Below are positions 1 to 11,428 of a stretch of DNA of 64,000 nt, in pieces. How positions within the stretch are numbered: the stretch's first letter is position 1; each line of letters opens with the position of its first letter. The notes below the pieces were generated by a model. It saw only the letters and a program-made list of their open reading frames with translations, ran no database searches and was not told the origin of the DNA. The stretch is taken from assembly GCF_026212465.1 (NCBI RefSeq), contig NC_080057.1:15501487-15565486 (forward strand). Reading direction: 5' to 3'. Made by a program: the position numbers and the translations under genes. Origin of the DNA: Amaranthus tricolor. Taxonomy: Eukaryota > Streptophyta > Magnoliopsida > Caryophyllales > Amaranthaceae.

Positions 1-2
1 AT

Positions 3-1178
3 TCCGAATGTTGGGTTTATACTTATTGTGTTGGTACAAAAATAGTTTTTTCTGGAATAAATGAAAAAACGATTTTCAAATATTTGGGGGTTGAACAAAA
101 GAAAGGAAAAATCAGTCATAATATCTTGTCTCCAATGCATAAATTACTCTATAATATTGCACGTAGATTTATTTTGCCCCGAAACTCCAAAAGGAGTGAA
201 GTAAGTTTACGAGATGCAACCTTGATTTATTGCATGGAAAATCAAATAAAGATAAATTTTTCTTCTTTGATGATATCACATTTGTCTAACTGTATTGAGA
301 AGAAAAATGTTGTTGGTTATGGAGGGTTATTAACTTGGATTTTTAGAAAGTTTGGGGTACCATTGGAAGGGTTGGAGTTCCCAATGGGACCCAATATGAA
401 AATAGGTGCAAAATGTTTGCAAAATTTGCATCTCAAGTTAAACGAAGAAGGGGTGTTAATACACGAATCAGAGGAAGTTGTTGATGTAGAATCTGATGAG
501 GAAGTAATTGAAGAAGAAGAAGAGTTGAGGGAGGAAGAAATAGAAGAAAAAGAGGGAGAAAAAGAAGAAGAAAAAGAAAAAGAAAGGGAAAAGGAACAAG
601 AGCTGGTTCCCACTGAAACAGATAAAGAAGGGGATGAAAGTAAGGGGGAAACTGCAGAACATGAGGGAGTATTAGAAGAAGATGTGGATCACAATCTCTA
701 TCATGATTCTAGTGATGAAGAGACTGTGATTGCATTAAGGAAGAAGGCTAAAGCTGTTCAAAGAAAGAGTATGAGGCTTGCTTCAAAACGAAAGGCTGCA
801 ATGGTTGATGATACCATAACTAAAACCATGCCTGAGCCTACATCAAATGAACCTCTCTCTCCCAAGCCAACCACTCCACTACCACAACAAACTCCATCAC
901 CACCACCATCACCTATTCACTTTACACCACCACCATTTCCATCATCACCTGGTACTGGTTGTGCTATTCCTGATCCTGTTCCTGAGGCTTCTTCACATTC
1001 TGTTCTTTCTAAACTCAATGACCTACAGTCTCAGTTCAGTGCTTTTCAAGATGAAGTTCGTGTCTCACTCGCTTCAATAGTTGATCAACTTACCATGATG
1101 GAGGATCGTCTTGGTGCAAAGTTGGATACTGTAGAAGTGCAGACCGAATATATAAATGAAGAAGAGACTGCCCCTTGA
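3..1178 (+). CDS. SIRE-type Copia extra (env-like) ORF, 5' partial
   Basis: The frame is open from the left edge of the window and ends at TGA 1176-1178, so the N-terminus lies outside; the first in-window residues are already coding. The first ~130 residues look like the 'putative plant transposon protein' domain (Transposase_32 type) found in extra ORFs of plant retroelements: 'MHKLLYNIARRFILPR', 'LRDATLIYCM' and 'GYGGLLTWIFRKFGVPLEG' are its usual blocks. Then comes a long acidic and lysine-rich stretch (about 470-620), a basic 'RKSMRLASKRK' patch, a proline-rich segment (about 830-980) and a C-terminal coiled coil ('SKLNDLQSQFSAFQDEVR'). A polypurine tract and SIRE-type LTR follow downstream, so this sits where SIRE/Maximus elements keep their env-like ORF. 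No membrane segment or signal peptide is visible, so an envelope role is not supported. It has no internal stop, unlike all other retroelement ORFs here. Confidence 0.7.
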   Translation, partial: SECWVYTYCVGTKIVFSGINEKTIFKYLGVEQKKGKISHNILSPMHKLLYNIARRFILPRNSKRSEVSLRDATLIYCMENQIKINFSSLMISHLSNCIEKKNVVGYGGLLTWIFRKFGVPLEGLEFPMGPNMKIGAKCLQNLHLKLNEEGVLIHESEEVVDVESDEEVIEEEEELREEEIEEKEGEKEEEKEKEREKEQELVPTETDKEGDESKGETAEHEGVLEEDVDHNLYHDSSDEETVIALRKKAKAVQRKSMRLASKRKAAMVDDTITKTMPEPTSNEPLSPKPTTPLPQQTPSPPPSPIHFTPPPFPSSPGTGCAIPDPVPEASSHSVLSKLNDLQSQFSAFQDEVRVSLASIVDQLTMMEDRLGAKLDTVEVQTEYINEEETAP

Positions 1179-1917
1179 TCCCTCTCCCTATTTTTTTTAA
1201 GATTTGTTGGCTGTTACATTTGATAAACAATTTCACTCTTTGTTTTGTACCATCTGGGGTACAATGTTGTAATGTTGAACAACTGCTGACTTTCTTTCTT
1301 TTGCTTTTATCTGTGGTCTGTGATAACTATCTATATGCAGATTTGATTAATGTTCATGGTGCTTACTTTCATTATTTTTTCTTGCTTTCATCACTGACAA
1401 ATCTACATGGTTTGTGCTGAGGTTTGATAGTCTCTCTCTTGTTTTTGATTGATGACAAAAGGGGGAAGAGAATGCATAAACTTAAGAGGAGCTGTGTGAA
1501 TTGACAGTTACATATCTAAATTGATTCATATTGATTCAATTATGGAAGATAATGTGTTGTGTGCAAGGATCATGTTGCTAATTATGTTTATGCTAAATTT
1601 ATCATCTATGTTGTTTTTAACATTATGAATATTTTGGTTAATTGTTTTGGTTTAATTGTTTTAAAGTTGTTTCTTTTAAAAATAATTAACTGTTTTATTT
1701 TATTTTAGGTTATTTTATTTTAACTTTTTTTAGTTTAATTATTTAAACAATTTGATATTATGTTTTTAGAGTAAGTTGGTATATGCATGCTTAGTAAATT
1801 ATATTGTAATGAGTTGATTTACTAAGTTATTTAGAGTTGCTTTAATCTCTAGTATGCTCTAAGAATTTTGTTTTACTCTAATTTATCTAAGTTTGTTTAT
1901 AAAATTTGTCATCATCA
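1179..1917 (+). other. Non-coding 3' region of the first SIRE-type element
   Basis: AT-rich sequence between the env-like ORF and the polypurine tract. A second purine-rich tract ('acaaaagggggaagag' near 1455-1470) lies early in it. No further coding sequence is recognised. Long non-coding 3' regions are usual in SIRE-type Copia elements. Confidence 0.5.
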
Positions 1918-1930
1918 AAAAGGGGGAATT
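1918..1930 (+). promoter_or_regulatory. Polypurine tract of SIRE-type element
   Basis: 'aaaaagggggaatt' lies directly before the TGTTGG start of the LTR, the position and composition expected of the plus-strand primer site. Confidence 0.75.
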
Positions 1931-3112
1931 TGTTGGCCTCTTAGGTTTTGATGATGACTTCACGTTTGAAATAAACAAACATATTCTTGAGATTGTTTGT
2001 AGGTATATATCCGATTTTGTAGAAATCGTTGATGAAGCCTAAGATTTGTTTCGTGGAAGTTGTATGTGTCTCAAAATATCCAAGAAGTTAGATAAATGCT
2101 TAGGACGTTAAAAGTAGACAGGTGGTCTACTGTTCCCAGGATGAACAATCTAACAGAAGTTGAAGCTGGAGATAGTACACTGTTCCCATGTCGCAGGTCT
2201 GGAGAGAAACATCGGCTGAAAATTGCGAATTAATTATTTTCTGTTTTTAAGTTGATGTAACGGTTAAGAATTAATTTAATTGCTTTATTACTTAATAAAT
2301 TGGTTGGCAAAACTATTTTTAGGCTATCTAAAAATAGCCTAAGACTTTTTCATTTTAAGATTAAGATCTCCTATTTTTTAGGATCTTATGTTTTTAACTC
2401 CTATGCTATTTTTAGCTTAAAGAAACTGATTTTATCTTTGAGCAAATGACAGCCGGTCATTCATTTTTTGGCAATTCCACTATCCTCTTATTTTGAGAAC
2501 GTGGATGATAGTGGGAGGTATGTCTAAGGTAATTGCTGTCTGTTCCCACTATAAATAGGAGGGACTTTGCTCAAACCGAAATCTATCCAAGAGTGTCCAT
2601 AAAAGGGAGATCATTTAAGAAAAATATTTTCTGTTTTTAAATGCCAATTAATTTATTATATTTTTCTTAAGTAATTATTTTGATTTTTAATCTCTTGAGA
2701 ATTGGCCTTGTAAGGGTTAATGAGTGATTTGTTGTAATTAGACTAATGAGAAGTCTAAGGGAATAGAGAAGTGAAACGTGAGAAGAGAAAGAGAAGGAGA
2801 AAGTAGAGAAAGAGAATTAGGCCTAGAGTAGAGAAGCTTCAAGTGAAGCAAACTGTTTTATGTAATTGTATTTGATTGCCTAAAGCATAGTGAGAATTTT
2901 GAAATTCCGGGGGGTCGTGGTTTTCCTTCTTATTAGGCCAAGAAGGTTTCTACGTAAAATTTTTGTCTCCTTTTTATCTTTTGCTTTTTAAGTTTAAGCT
3001 TTATTTTGTTTGTTAAAATTCCGCAAAATTAGAAGAAAAACTAAGTAAAGCTAGATACACAACAATTCACCCCCCCTCTTGTTGCATTCGACCATCTTCG
3101 TGTATTTCAACA
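1931..3112 (+). mobile_element. 3' LTR of SIRE-type Copia element (LTR-1)
   Basis: The LTR runs from TGTTGG to CAACA (1182 bp) and opens with 'TGTTGGCCTCTTAGGTTTTG', typical of SIRE/Maximus LTRs. It has a TATA box at 2550-2557 (TATAAATA) and a C-rich end ('caattcacccccc', 3063-3076). A hairpin motif 'agcttcaagtgaagc' occurs once at 2835-2849. It is clearly related to the solo LTR at 6653-8042 but diverged: both share the opening, the 'gtagacagg.ggtctact' block and the end. The matching 5' LTR lies left of the window. Confidence 0.85.
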
Positions 3113-4936
3113 TCATCAATGGGTGATTAAATGTCCATGACCCTTTGGTATACTTGAACTAGTATAAATAGGGGCTCGGGGAAGGATGTCACTTACACAT
3201 AATTTCTTAATTCTTATATCCTTACTTTCTCTCTTACTTGTGTTCTTTCAAAAAGAGTTATAAACTTCTTGTTAGAACTTCCAAAGTTTATAATTCATCA
3301 AACCCTTTTTTGTTAAGTTTCATACCCTAAGTGCTAAGGGTGTGTTGTGTTGTTTTTATCTCATTGTGAATTTCCAAGTCAAAATTGAAGACTCAACTCT
3401 CTTAAATGATGATAATTGAAAACACATATTAATTAAACAAATAAATTAAGTAATTATATTTAGTTGTTTAAGACGATCCAAAATCATATTAAATATAAAG
3501 TGATAATTGTTATATATTTTAAGTTCGAAATATTGAAATATGTTTAAATGACTTAAGTTTATCTTAAGGTTGAATTTATAAGTTTTGAAATTAGTTTAAA
3601 TGGCTTTAAGATGATTATGTTAATAATTAGGTTATTTTCGTAATTATATTTGAAATATTTTAATTGGTCAAGGTTTATAAATTAACATTGAAATATTTTA
3701 ATAGGTTAATATATATTGAAATTAAGTTTCAATTAAAAATAAAGCATGTTTGAATATTTGAATACATCATTACACGTTTTATTTTAAACGTTTGGATATA
3801 TTATGTGCTTTATCTTTTATGATAAATTTGTTATTCAATTTGAATTTGAATTTAAAATGTGTGTTTAAGATATTTAGTTGATTAAATATTAAATGTACAA
3901 GCTCCACACGTTTTGTTATTAATAGTACACGGCTTATAGTTGAAATTAAATAAGTTGTTAAGATATGTTAATTAAAGAGTTTCCTATAATTAAGATGATA
4001 ATTTAAATTGATACTAAAAATAGGAAATGACAATTTAAATTAATGCTAAAAATAGGAATTAATGTTGAATAATTCTTTACACGTTGAATTATCTGTTTTT
4101 GCCGAGTTTTCAATATCTTGTATGAGTTCTAACATGGCAGCACAGCATTGGTTGATAATAACAAGTTACAACACACAATGTCAAAATTGTATGAGTTGTC
4201 AGTGCAACGTGAGTTTGAGTTAAAGCTCAAGATCTTGAAGACTGAAACAGATTATCCAGATCAACGAAATTGACTGATGAAGCTTTCTTGCTCTTTAAGG
4301 ATATGTTGAGGCGTGACATATATAAATACAAGGCTTCGTTCAAGAAATAAAATTGCACCTCTTCTTACAATTTTCTCTCTTGTTGAAATAAGATCTAGTG
4401 TTCTCTAAGTGTTCAAAAGAGTTGTAATTCTTAGTTCATCTAGCTGTTACAATTTGTAATAGAATTAAGTGTTAAAAAGATTTAGATTATTCATACATTA
4501 ATACGCCTAACTTCGAATACTTTTCAAAGTGTTCAACTTGTAATCTCTATTGTGAGATTTGGGATTTGCTTTTATTAAGGGACTTGTAAGACGTTTCTTC
4601 AAGGGGAAGAACGGGGTGAGAGAAGATAGAGAGATCTTCTAGTTATCTTAAAGTCTATTAATAAAAGGCGTTGAATCGTACGGGTTGGAAGAGAACCCAT
4701 AGATGGGGAGTAGGTTGTTTAGAACCGAACCTCGTTAACATATCGTGTGTTATTGTTTAAGTTTATTTTCGCACATACGTTATAGTTTTATTACTAGACC
4801 TAAAACTGTCTCAGAAAACAGTTTTAAAAAGGTCACTCAATCTCTTGAGATAATCTTCCAGACAAAAATTTTAAACGGCCATTCTCTCTATTCACTCCCC
4901 CCCCCTAGAGAGTATTCGACCTCCTATCAACTTTCA
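3113..4936 (+). mobile_element. LTR-derived sequence ending in the 5' LTR of the second SIRE-type element
   Basis: The right end is fixed by the primer site at 4939 and by an end sequence like that of LTR-1 ('cccccctagagagtattcgacc', about 4900-4921). A TATA box at 4321-4328 (TATAAATA) lies about 615 bp before the end, as in the other SIRE LTRs, so an LTR of about 1.2 kb would begin near 3.7 kb. I could not identify its start. A second promoter-like site (tataaataggggc, 3163-3175) close after LTR-1 suggests that part of 3113-3400 comes from a different LTR. The stretch 3400-4100 is very AT-rich with no recognised gene. Confidence 0.5.
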
Positions 4937-4938
4937 AT

Positions 4939-4950
4939 TGGTATCAGAGC
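4939..4950 (+). promoter_or_regulatory. Primer binding site, initiator tRNA-Met type
   Basis: 'tggtatcagagc' is the standard plant Copia primer site complementary to initiator tRNA-Met. It starts two bases after the LTR end 'ctttca' and precedes gag by 32 bases. Confidence 0.9.
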
Positions 4951-4982
4951 TGAGTTTCACATATAAAGATTAATATCTTGTG

Positions 4983-6640
4983 ATGGATCCGATAGGAAAA
5001 GGGTTGTTTGCTCAAGGTCATTCGTGCTTTAGGCCTCCTTTGTTTTGTGGAACAAATTTCTCTCATTGGAAAACTTTGATGAAGATGTTTGTGATTGATC
5101 AAGATATGGAACTTTAGGACATCATAACTAAAGAACCTAAGGTACTTATGAAAAAGGACGCTCAAGGAAATGATGTGGTAAAATCCACATCCAAATACTC
5201 ACAAACTGATTTGGAATTCGTTTGCAAAAACTATAGGGCAATAAATCAATTGTGTTGTGCTTTGAATGGTACCGAGTTCAATAGAGTTTCATCATGCACA
5301 AGTGTTAAGGAAATATAGGATAAGTTAGTTGTGACATATGAAGGAACAAGTCAAGTAAAGGAGACTAAGATCAACATCGTCATGCATCAATACGAAATGT
5401 TCAAGATGAAAAAGGATGAGAATATTAATGATATGTTTACTCGTTTTACATTAATTACTAACAGTTTGAATTCTCTTGGCAAAATTTTTACTAATGCAGA
5501 AAAGGTCCAGAAGGTCTTGAGATGTCTTCCAAGATCCAAATGAGGTCCAAAAGTCACCACTATTGAAGAAGCTCAAGACTTGAGAGTTCTATCACTTGAC
5601 GATCTTCTTGGAAAACTCACAACTCATGAAATTACCCTACATGAAAGTGATGCAATACCTTCCATAAAGAATCTTGCTCTAAAGGCCAAGAAACATCATG
5701 AATCTTCAAGCGATGATGAAAATAGTGATGATGAAGAAGATCCATTTTCCTTGATCACAACAGGTCTAGAAGGAATCATGAAGATGCGCAAAAGATTTAA
5801 AAAATTTAAATCTAGAAACAAAGGTAAATCTTCAAACTCTAACTCTAATTCTAAAACTAACAAACATGCTTTCTTTGAGTGTGGATCTATAGAATATCTT
5901 GTAAAGGAATGCCCTAAGAAGAAAAGGGAATCTTACAAGAAAAACGAGAAGAAACAAGCAATGATTACTACGTGGAGTGATTCCGAAGGATCAACTGAAT
6001 CTGAAAATGAAGATGGTCAAGCTTACTTATGTCTAATGGCTAATGATGACAACGATGATGATCTAGAACAAAATCATAAAGAGGTACTTGACTTTCTTAA
6101 CTCTTGTTCTAAAGACAAATTAATTAAAGCTCTCTTTGACATGTCTGAAATTGAAAAGATCTTAAAAGATCAGAAGAAAATTTTAGAAAATAGAATTCGT
6201 CACTTTGCCGAAGGTTGTGAGGACCTTATAAAGAAAAATGAATCACTAAAGGCTGAAACAATAAAATTTGAGGAGACTATCAAAGTGTAGAAAGAACAGA
6301 ATCTCAGCCAAACGAAAAAGCTCATTGATCTTAAGAATGAAAATAATGATCATGAATCCAATTTCAAGACTCTGAAACATGAGTCTGAGAAAAATCTACA
6401 AACCTTAACAAAGCTAAATGACTCCAAATCTAAATTTACAAAAATGCTTACACGTCAAAAAGGATTCATTGATAAACATGGTATAGGTTATAATAATGTC
6501 ACACATAACTATAAGAGTAAAACCACATTTGTTAAGAGTGCATACAAACATAGACGCACACCTACTTGCTCATTTTGTTGCAAAGAAGGACATATTAGGT
6601 TTGCATGTCCCTACAAACGTAAAGGAAAATTATATTATTA
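4983..6640 (+). pseudogene. SIRE-type Copia gag, several stops
   Basis: One continuous reading frame starts at ATG 4983 and is broken by in-frame stops at 5115, 5316, 5541 and 6288. The first three fit loss of tryptophan codons (TGG to TAG or TGA), since family members read W there. The N-terminal half is the gag core ('VTYEGTSQVKETKINIVMHQ', 'YEMFKMKKDENINDMF'). The middle holds a CCHC knuckle whose first Cys is lost ('FFECGSIEYLVKECP', about 5870-5915), then an acidic coiled-coil region, then a second, intact knuckle 'CSFCCKEGHIRFACP' (6568-6612). The gene ends in the insertion site of the solo LTR at 6653; gag sequence seems to resume after 8042. Confidence 0.85.
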
Positions 6641-6652
6641 AGAATTCTTTTC

Positions 6653-8042
6653 TGTTGGCCCTCTTAGGTTTTGATGATAACTACACTTTATATAAACAAA
6701 TATATTTTAGAGATTGTATGCAGGTCAATATCTGGTCTTGTTAAGGATTGTTGATAGTGCCTATGACTTAGTCTATGAACGTGTACTAGTCAAAAGAATC
6801 CAATGAAGTTAGATAAGGTATATCGCTTAGGATGTCAAATGTAGACAGGAGGTCTACTATTCCCAGGTTTGATGATCTGACGACAATTGTTGATGGAGAC
6901 AGTACATTATTCCCAGACTGGAGTTTGGAGAATTTACGTCCACTGAAAAATTCTGATTAATATATTTTTTGATTTTTTAGTTGATCTATTAGTTAAAATT
7001 AATTTGTTGCATTATTTAATAATTAAGTTAATTAGCAAAATACTTTATAACCACCTTAAAATAACTGTGTACTCTTTTAAAGAGTGGAATATTTCTCTCC
7101 TTATTTTTCTCTTTAAAAATAGGCTTGTGTTTTGGATCTAATTAAGAGATAACTACTTTTCCTATTATTAGGAAAAAGAAACCATGGCTTTTTACTTGAG
7201 AAACAAGCCTCCACTTATTTCTCCTTAGAATAAGGCTATGAAGAGTTAACCGTGGATTTTTATTTTTTAGATCTAAGATCCACTTAATTCTCCTTAATCT
7301 TAGGAATAAGGATGAATGGGTAGTTATTCCCTTTTTGCTAGCTACGTAAATTCCTATAAATAGAGGACTTGTTTATTCTTGAAATAGCATGCGTGTGAGA
7401 CTTGTTGAGAGCAAGTATCCCTATGTGAGAGATCAAATTAAAAACAATAAATATTTTTGTTCCAAAAATTGCCAATTAATTTATGATATTTTCTTGTGCA
7501 ACTCTTTCATTTTATCTTTAGAAATTTATCCTTGTAAAGGGTTTTTGAGAGAATTGTTGTAACTAGACTTGGGTAAGTCTAGGGGAGAATTAGAAAGCTT
7601 CGAGTGAAGCTAGAGAAGAGAAAAGCTTTGAGTAAAGCTAGAGAATTGGAGAAGCTTTGAGTGAAGCTAGAGAAGAGAAAAACTTTGAGTAAGTTAGAGA
7701 ATTGGAGAAGCTTCGAGTGAAGAAAGAGAAAGAGAAAGAGAAAGAGAAAGAGAAAGAGAATTGGCCTAGTTAGAGAAGCTTCGAGTGAAGCAAGTTGAGT
7801 TTTTTTTTATGTAATTGTAACGAATACCCTAAAACATATTGGAGAGTTTTGAATTCCCGAGGGGTCGTGGTCTTTCCTTCTATTTAGGCCTAGAAGGTTT
7901 CCACGTAAAATTGTTTTGTCTCTTTTACTTTTTCTTTTTAAGTTTAATTTTTAATTCCGCAATCTAATTCCGCAAAAATAGGGCTAAAATACTTAAACTT
8001 ATTAAAACAATAATCTCTTCTTGTCATTCACCATCTCTAACA
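6653..8042 (+). mobile_element. Nested SIRE-type solo LTR (LTR-2)
   Basis: This 1390-bp LTR runs from TGTTGGCCC to TCTAACA in plus orientation, is related to LTR-1, and has no internal region attached. Flanking pentamers are ttttc (6648-6652) and gtttc (8043-8047), one mismatch, as expected for a target duplication that has aged. TATA box at 7355-7362. The excess length over LTR-1 is mostly an expanded hairpin array (7596-7791) and an (AGAGAA)n tract (7724-7760). It sits in the gag/pol boundary of a related SIRE-type element. Confidence 0.85.
7596..7791 (+). repeat. Six-copy hairpin repeat in the LTR downstream of TATA
   Basis: Copies start at 7596, 7624, 7653, 7681, 7709 and 7777. The consensus is 'agcttcgagtgaagct', an inverted repeat with GAGT loop. 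Copy 2 (agctttgagtaaagct) and copy 4 (aactttgagtaagtt) change both sides of the stem together, so pairing is kept. LTR-1 has one copy only (2835). It lies in the transcribed part of the LTR. Confidence 0.75.
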
Positions 8043-9985
8043 GTTTCTACATTTTCCTTTTGAATTACGTGAGCAGATAAAGCAAATATGGGTTCCCAAA
8101 GGGACAAGACCACCTAACATAGTCTACCCCGAATATGGTCCTAAATTTGTCACTTGGTTAGCTAAGTAAAGTTGAGAAAGGTTATTTTTTTTGTTTTGTA
8201 GGAAAAGCAAAAGTGGATCTTTGATAGTGGATGCTCAAGACATATGAGTGGTAAAGTTTCTTTATTTTCTGAAATTAAAGAAAGATGCAATGGCTCGATC
8301 ACCCTAGGTGACAAAGTTAAATGCAAAATTTTAGGTATTGGCAAAGTCGGTAAGAATCCCTTTAAAACTATTGATAATGTCTATTTAGTTGAAGGTCTAA
8401 AATTTAATTTGCTAAGTATGTCTCAACTATGTGACAAAGGTAATGAAGTAATCTTTGATAAAGAAAAATGTGTTATTAAAAACCCTAACACCGGAGATAC
8501 ATTTATTACCGCCCTTAGACATGATAATGTTTATACTTTGAATACTAATGAAATTGCAGCTCAAAATTTCAAGTGCTTGAAAGCTATGACAGATGATCCA
8601 AAACTATGGCATAGACGTCTTGGTCACATCAATACTCATACCATGCATGAATTGGTAAGTAAAGATTTAGTGAAGGGAAATCTAGCTCTTGACTACAAAC
8701 ACAGTTCTACATGTGACGCATGCATTAAAGGAAAACAAGCAAGAAGTTCATTTAAACCGAAGAAAATGGTAAGTACTTCAAGACCATGTGAACTTTTACA
8801 TATTGATCTATGTGGTCCAATGCGTGTACGGAGCATACGAGGTAAATCTTATATCTTAGTTACAGTTGATGATTATTCTAGATTTACGTGGGTTGATTTT
8901 TTTAAGGATAAAAGTTAAGCCTTGAAACCGTTCTCAAGACGTTGTAAAGAAATGCAAACTCAGTTGAATCTTCCAATAGTCTCGATTAGAAGTGATCATA
9001 GGAGAGAGTTTAATCAACTAGGCTTTGATTCCTTTTGTGAAAAATACGGCATAACCCATACTTTTCAGCTCCTAGGACACCCCAACATAACGACGTGGTA
9101 GAAAGGAAAAATCAAACTTTAGAAGAAATGGCTTGGACAATGCTTATAGAGAATGGATTAGCCAAACATTATTGGGCGGAAGCTATTAACACAGGAAATT
9201 ATGTCTTAAATAGGTGCCTCATTAGACCTATATTTAAGAAAACCCCTTACGAGTTATTTAATGGAAGAAAACCACACATAGCCTACCTTAGACCATTTGG
9301 TTGCAAATGTTTTATCCATAATAATGGTAAGGACAATCTAAGTAAATTTGATGCTAGAAGTTATGAAGGTATATTTCTTGAATACTCATTGAATAGTAAA
9401 GCTTATAGAGTCCTAAATAAGCGTACAAGTATGGTTGAGGAGAGTATACATGTAGTATTTGATGAATCCAACAATGGAACATTAAGTGAAGGATTTAAAG
9501 AGTTAAACCTTAATAAATATTTTGATGATATAAGTGATAACGAATTGGATGCCAATGATATTAGTGAAGTTAAAAAGAAAAATATACAGGATACCATACA
9601 AAGTCTTGATGAGGTTGAAGAAAAACAGGTTGAAAACATTGAAGACTCACGGCTTGATCTTGAGACCCAATCTCAAGACCTGGAGACTGCTCCTAAACAT
9701 ACTGCTTTAGATACACCAATTAGAAACTCCTCAATGGAAGTTGGAACAAGTTCTTTGAATGATCACACACCATCCATATTACATAGAAGACTTAGAATGT
9801 CATCTCAACATCCTCCAAAAAACATCATAAGTAATCCAAACAAAGGTACACAAACTCGATCCTCTCTTAAAAATTTATGTGCATTTTATGTTTTTGTTTC
9901 TCTTGTAGAACCAAAGGATGTTAAAAAAGCAATACAAGAACCAGAGTGGATCATTGCTATGCAAAATGAATTAAATGAATTCTAA
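8043..9985 (+). pseudogene. SIRE-type Copia protease and integrase
   Basis: After residual gag sequence ('WVPKGTRPPN', 'VYPEYGPKFVTWLAK', stop at 8167) the protease begins near 8205 with 'WIFDSGCSRHMSGK', the SIRE form of the D-S-G active site. The pre-integrase region has 'LWHRRLGHINTHTMHEL' and 'CDACIKGKQ', the HHCC zinc site. Integrase catalytic positions are seen as D in 'LHIDLCGPM', D in 'IRSDHRREF' and E in 'VERKNQTLEEM'. Breaks: TAA at 8916-8918 and a frame change at about 9080-9095. The C-terminal part (9095-9985) runs through 'PYELFNGRKPHIAYLRPFGC' to the start of RT and ends in TAA 9983-9985. Confidence 0.85.
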
Positions 9986-11428
9986 AGAAACAAAGTTCGG
10001 GATCTATTTGAAAGAACACCAGATCGTACTATTATTGGAACTAGATGGGTCTTTCGCAATAAGCTCAATGAGGATGGAGACATTATAAGAAATAAAGCAA
10101 GGCTGGTAGCTCAAGGTTATATTCAAGAATAAGGTTATATTATGATGAGACTTTAGCTCCAGTTGCAAGGTTAGAATCTATCCGTAATATGCTTGCTTTT
10201 GCTTCACACATTTTTTTTTTTTTTGAGAATTTGGAATAGTATATATCAATAAGAAGATACATGAATATTAAACTATAACAAATGGATGTTAAATGTGCTT
10301 TCTTAAATGGCTACTTACAAGAGGAAGTATATGTTAAACAACCACCTGGCTTTGATAATCCCGATCCACCTAATCATGTGTTTAAACTAAATAAAGCACT
10401 ATATGGCTTGAAACAAGCTCCAAGAGCTTTGTATAACAGATTTAGCTCACATTTACTTGAAAATAACTTTCAACGAGGTAAAATTGATAAGACGCTTTTC
10501 ATTAAAACTAAAGAAAAAGATATTCTTGTTGTTCAAGTATATGTTGATGATATATTGTTTAGAGCTAATAATGATTCTTTGTGCAAAGAATTTTCTGAGA
10601 TTATGTGCAAAGAATTCGAAATGAGCATGATGGGAGACTTAACATTTTTTCTTGGACTACAAATAAAGCAAAAGAAAGATGGCATATTTATTTGTCAAAG
10701 TAAGTATGTTAGACTAAAGAAGTACAATATGGATCAACGCAAAACTGCTAATACGCCTATGAGTGCAACACTAAATCTAGACCAAGATATAAATGGTAAG
10801 AGTGTTGATCAAAAGACTTATAGAGGTATGATTGGTTCTTTATTGTATTTAACTGCTAGTCGTCTTTATATTATGTTTAGTATTTGCATATGTGCACGTT
10901 TTCAAGCTAACCCAAAAGAATCTCACTTAACAGAAGTTAGGAGAATCTTTAGATATTTGCATGGGACTAAAGACTTCGGTCTATGGTACCCTAGTTGTGG
11001 AGATTTTAGTTTGATTGATTTTTCAAATGCTGATTATGCTGGTTATAAGGTGGATAGAAAGAGCACTTCAGGATCGTGTCAATTCTTGGGAAATTTATTA
11101 ATTTCATGGTATTCTAAAAAGCAAAATTTAGTTGCCTTATCTACAGCTGAAGCTGAATACGTAGCTGCTGGTGCGTGTTGTTCTCAAATCTTATGGATTA
11201 CACAATAGCTTCGAGATCCTGGAATTGATCTCAAAGGCATTCCAGTAAAATGTTAATATACATTGAGGTTCGTCACCATTTCATACGAGATCATGTTCAA
11301 AAAGGTCATATACTCTATCCTTTATCTCTACAGAAAATCAACTATCTGATATATTTACAAAACCTATAAGTGCTAATCGTTTTGCATATATTCGTATGGA
11401 ACTTGGTATGTTAAATGATGTTGCATGA
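9986..11428 (+). pseudogene. SIRE-type Copia reverse transcriptase and RNase H
   Basis: RT starts with 'GTRWVFRNKLNEDG' and 'NKARLVAQGY', then has a stop and a one-base shift near 10130. It is interrupted by a ~50-bp poly(T) insert (10212-10258) and resumes at about 10259. The long ORF 10282-11208 carries '[19 protein letters not shown]', 'LYGLKQAP', the catalytic 'VYVDDILF' and the RNase H blocks '[16 protein letters not shown]' and '[12 protein letters not shown]'. The end is recognisable to TGA 11426-11428 ('DIFTKPISANRF', 'MELGMLNDVA'). Element family: SIRE, from the protease and RNase H blocks. It cannot make an active enzyme as it stands. Confidence 0.85.
10212..10258 (-). mobile_element. 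Tail-only LINE (or SINE) insertion, about 47 bp
   Basis: A run of about 14 T followed by 'gagaatttggaatagtatat' interrupts the RT frame. It reads as the reverse of a LINE 3' tail ending in poly(A). The tetramer acat flanks it (10208-10211 and 10259-10262); removing one copy plus the insert brings the RT frame back across this point. Confidence 0.55.

Noticed and set aside
317..662. Ser- and Phe-rich minus-strand ORFs
   Set aside because: Shadows of the acidic Glu/Lys codon tract of the plus-strand ORF.
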